Shown: in pieces, positions 5,192-5,998 of the stretch
Position numbering within the stretch: the stretch's first letter is position 1
How the letters are laid out: the number at the start of each line of letters is the position of its first letter
Source: an uncultured Bryobacterales bacterium
GTDB lineage: Bacteria; Acidobacteriota; Terriglobia; Bryobacterales; Bryobacteraceae
Direction: 5' to 3'
Length of the DNA stretch: 5,998 nt
Assembly: GCA_937859895.1 (NCBI GenBank)
Contig: CALMAV010000167.1
Location: forward strand, 1-5,998
Position numbers and translations under genes: made by a program
Notes under the pieces: generated by a model
What the model was told of the DNA's origin: nothing
Database searches by the model: none
What the model saw: only the letters and a program-made list of their open reading frames with translations

Positions 5192-5998
5192 ATGCAGATG
5201 AAGTATGACGTGATTGTGGTCGGTGGCGGGCACGCTGGGTGTGAAGCCGCCCGGGCATGCGGCCGATTAGGCCTGAAGACTGCCCTGGTGGCGATGAATA
5301 TCGACATGATTGGCCAAATGTCGTGCAATCCGGCCATTGGCGGGATTGCTAAAGGCCATCTGGTGCGTGAAATCGACGCGCTTGGCGGGGTAATGGGCGA
5401 GCTGACCGATGCAGTGGGGATTCAGTTTCGGCTGCTCAACACGAGTCGGGGACCTGCGGTGTGGTCTCCCCGGGCACAGTGCGACAAGAAGCAGTATCGG
5501 ATTCGCATGCGGGAGTGGCTCGACCGTGAGCCGAATCTGCGCATTCTGCAGGGCGAGGTGGGCGAGCTTCTCTTTACCGAGCTTGCGATGAGCCAGCCCG
5601 GACGGCGCATGCGTGGGGTCAGGCTGCGGGATGGACGCGACTTGCTCGCGCAGGCCGTTGTGATTACAACCGGCACGTTTCTGAATGGGCTGGCGCATAT
5701 CGGAGAGCAGAAGAATGCCTGTGGACGCAACGGTGAGGCGCCCTCTAACACGCTAGGGGGGCAACTGCGGAGCCTCGGGCTGCAGTGGACCCGCTTGAAG
5801 ACCGGCACCCCGCCACGGCTGGATGCGCGAACAATCGAATGGAGTGCGTTTGAAGAGCAGCCTGGGGATGCGCGACCGACTCCGTTTTCATTTTTAACAA
5901 GGTCAATCGACCGGGAACAGATCAAATGCCACCTGGCGTACACGACTGCGGAGACGCATCGGATCTTGGCAGAGAGCGTGGCGCGATCTCCTCTATAT
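5192..5998 (+). CDS. mnmG: tRNA uridine-5-carboxymethylaminomethyl modification enzyme MnmG (partial, 5' part)
   Basis: MnmG (GidA) is the FAD-binding partner of MnmE; together they modify C5 of wobble uridine 34 in several tRNAs. The window holds 269 codons with no stop, continuing past the right edge; the family is usually about 620-650 residues. The FAD-binding motif VVGGGHAGCEAA comes right after the start. It is followed by GQMSCNPAIGG (Cys45, matching the catalytic Cys47 of E. coli), KGHLVREIDALGG, GIQFRLLN, GPAVWSPRAQ, TTGTFLNG, then RLKTGTPPRLDARTI. Two in-frame ATGs, 5192 and 5198, could be the start; neither has a Shine-Dalgarno, and TGA at 5183 blocks extension. The gene is divergent from purD. 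Confidence 0.96.
   Translation, partial: MQMKYDVIVVGGGHAGCEAARACGRLGLKTALVAMNIDMIGQMSCNPAIGGIAKGHLVREIDALGGVMGELTDAVGIQFRLLNTSRGPAVWSPRAQCDKKQYRIRMREWLDREPNLRILQGEVGELLFTELAMSQPGRRMRGVRLRDGRDLLAQAVVITTGTFLNGLAHIGEQKNACGRNGEAPSNTLGGQLRSLGLQWTRLKTGTPPRLDARTIEWSAFEEQPGDARPTPFSFLTRSIDREQIKCHLAYTTAETHRILAESVARSPLY

Noticed and set aside
5124..5258. 45-residue N-terminal extension of PurD from ATG 5258
   Set aside because: PurD proteins begin at the R/K-ILIVGGGGREHA block; the extension is low-complexity, overlaps mnmG, and GTG 5123 has a good Shine-Dalgarno.
5267..5943. Long minus-strand open frames opposite mnmG
   Set aside because: They are shadows of the clearly recognisable MnmG reading frame; their translations match no family and are rich in Ser, Arg and Pro.
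1..5998. CRISPR array, toxin-antitoxin pair or defence system
   Set aside because: I found no regularly spaced repeats and no gene pair or domain of such systems on either strand.

Overview
The window looks like a chromosomal segment of a moderately GC-rich bacterium. It holds four protein-coding genes, one tRNA gene and one decayed insertion sequence. A Tat-type signal on a hydroxypyruvate-isomerase-like TIM-barrel protein, a membrane PAS-GGDEF-EAL protein and the housekeeping genes purD and mnmG would fit an Acidobacteriota-like organism. That lineage is an impression from gene style, not something the sequence proves.

Layout. Bases 1-164 contain no gene I can support beyond one very small ORF with a good Shine-Dalgarno. 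Bases 165-435 hold a degenerate, internally deleted IS3-family transposase remnant on the + strand. Next to it, the TIM-barrel isomerase/epimerase-like gene lies on the minus strand (463-1422). A 239-bp divergent intergenic region (1423-1661) follows; it carries a perfect 9-bp inverted repeat, a second 6-bp dyad over a possible -10 box, and a small GC hairpin. A 706-residue membrane PAS-GGDEF-EAL protein runs on the + strand (1662-3782, TTG start). It meets, tail to tail and only 8 bp apart, a minus-strand tRNA-Arg(CCT) with encoded CCA (3791-3867). purD (3882-5123, GTG start) lies 14 bp upstream of that tRNA on the same strand. A 68-bp divergent region separates purD from mnmG (from 5192, + strand), which runs off the window end.

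How the genes relate. purD (purine biosynthesis), mnmG (tRNA wobble-uridine modification) and tRNA-Arg are core housekeeping functions; purD and the tRNA may share a transcript. The GGDEF-EAL protein is a cyclic-di-GMP signalling protein, predicted to be membrane anchored. Its EAL site is complete. Its GGDEF domain keeps the signature and the RxxD inhibitory site but has Asn in place of the first metal-binding Asp, so it may act mainly as a phosphodiesterase. The isomerase-like protein is probably exported and has no pathway partner here. I found no convincing previously undescribed multi-gene system. The most checkable oddities are the GGDEF substitution, the inverted repeats in the divergent region, and the IS remnant abutting the isomerase 3' end.
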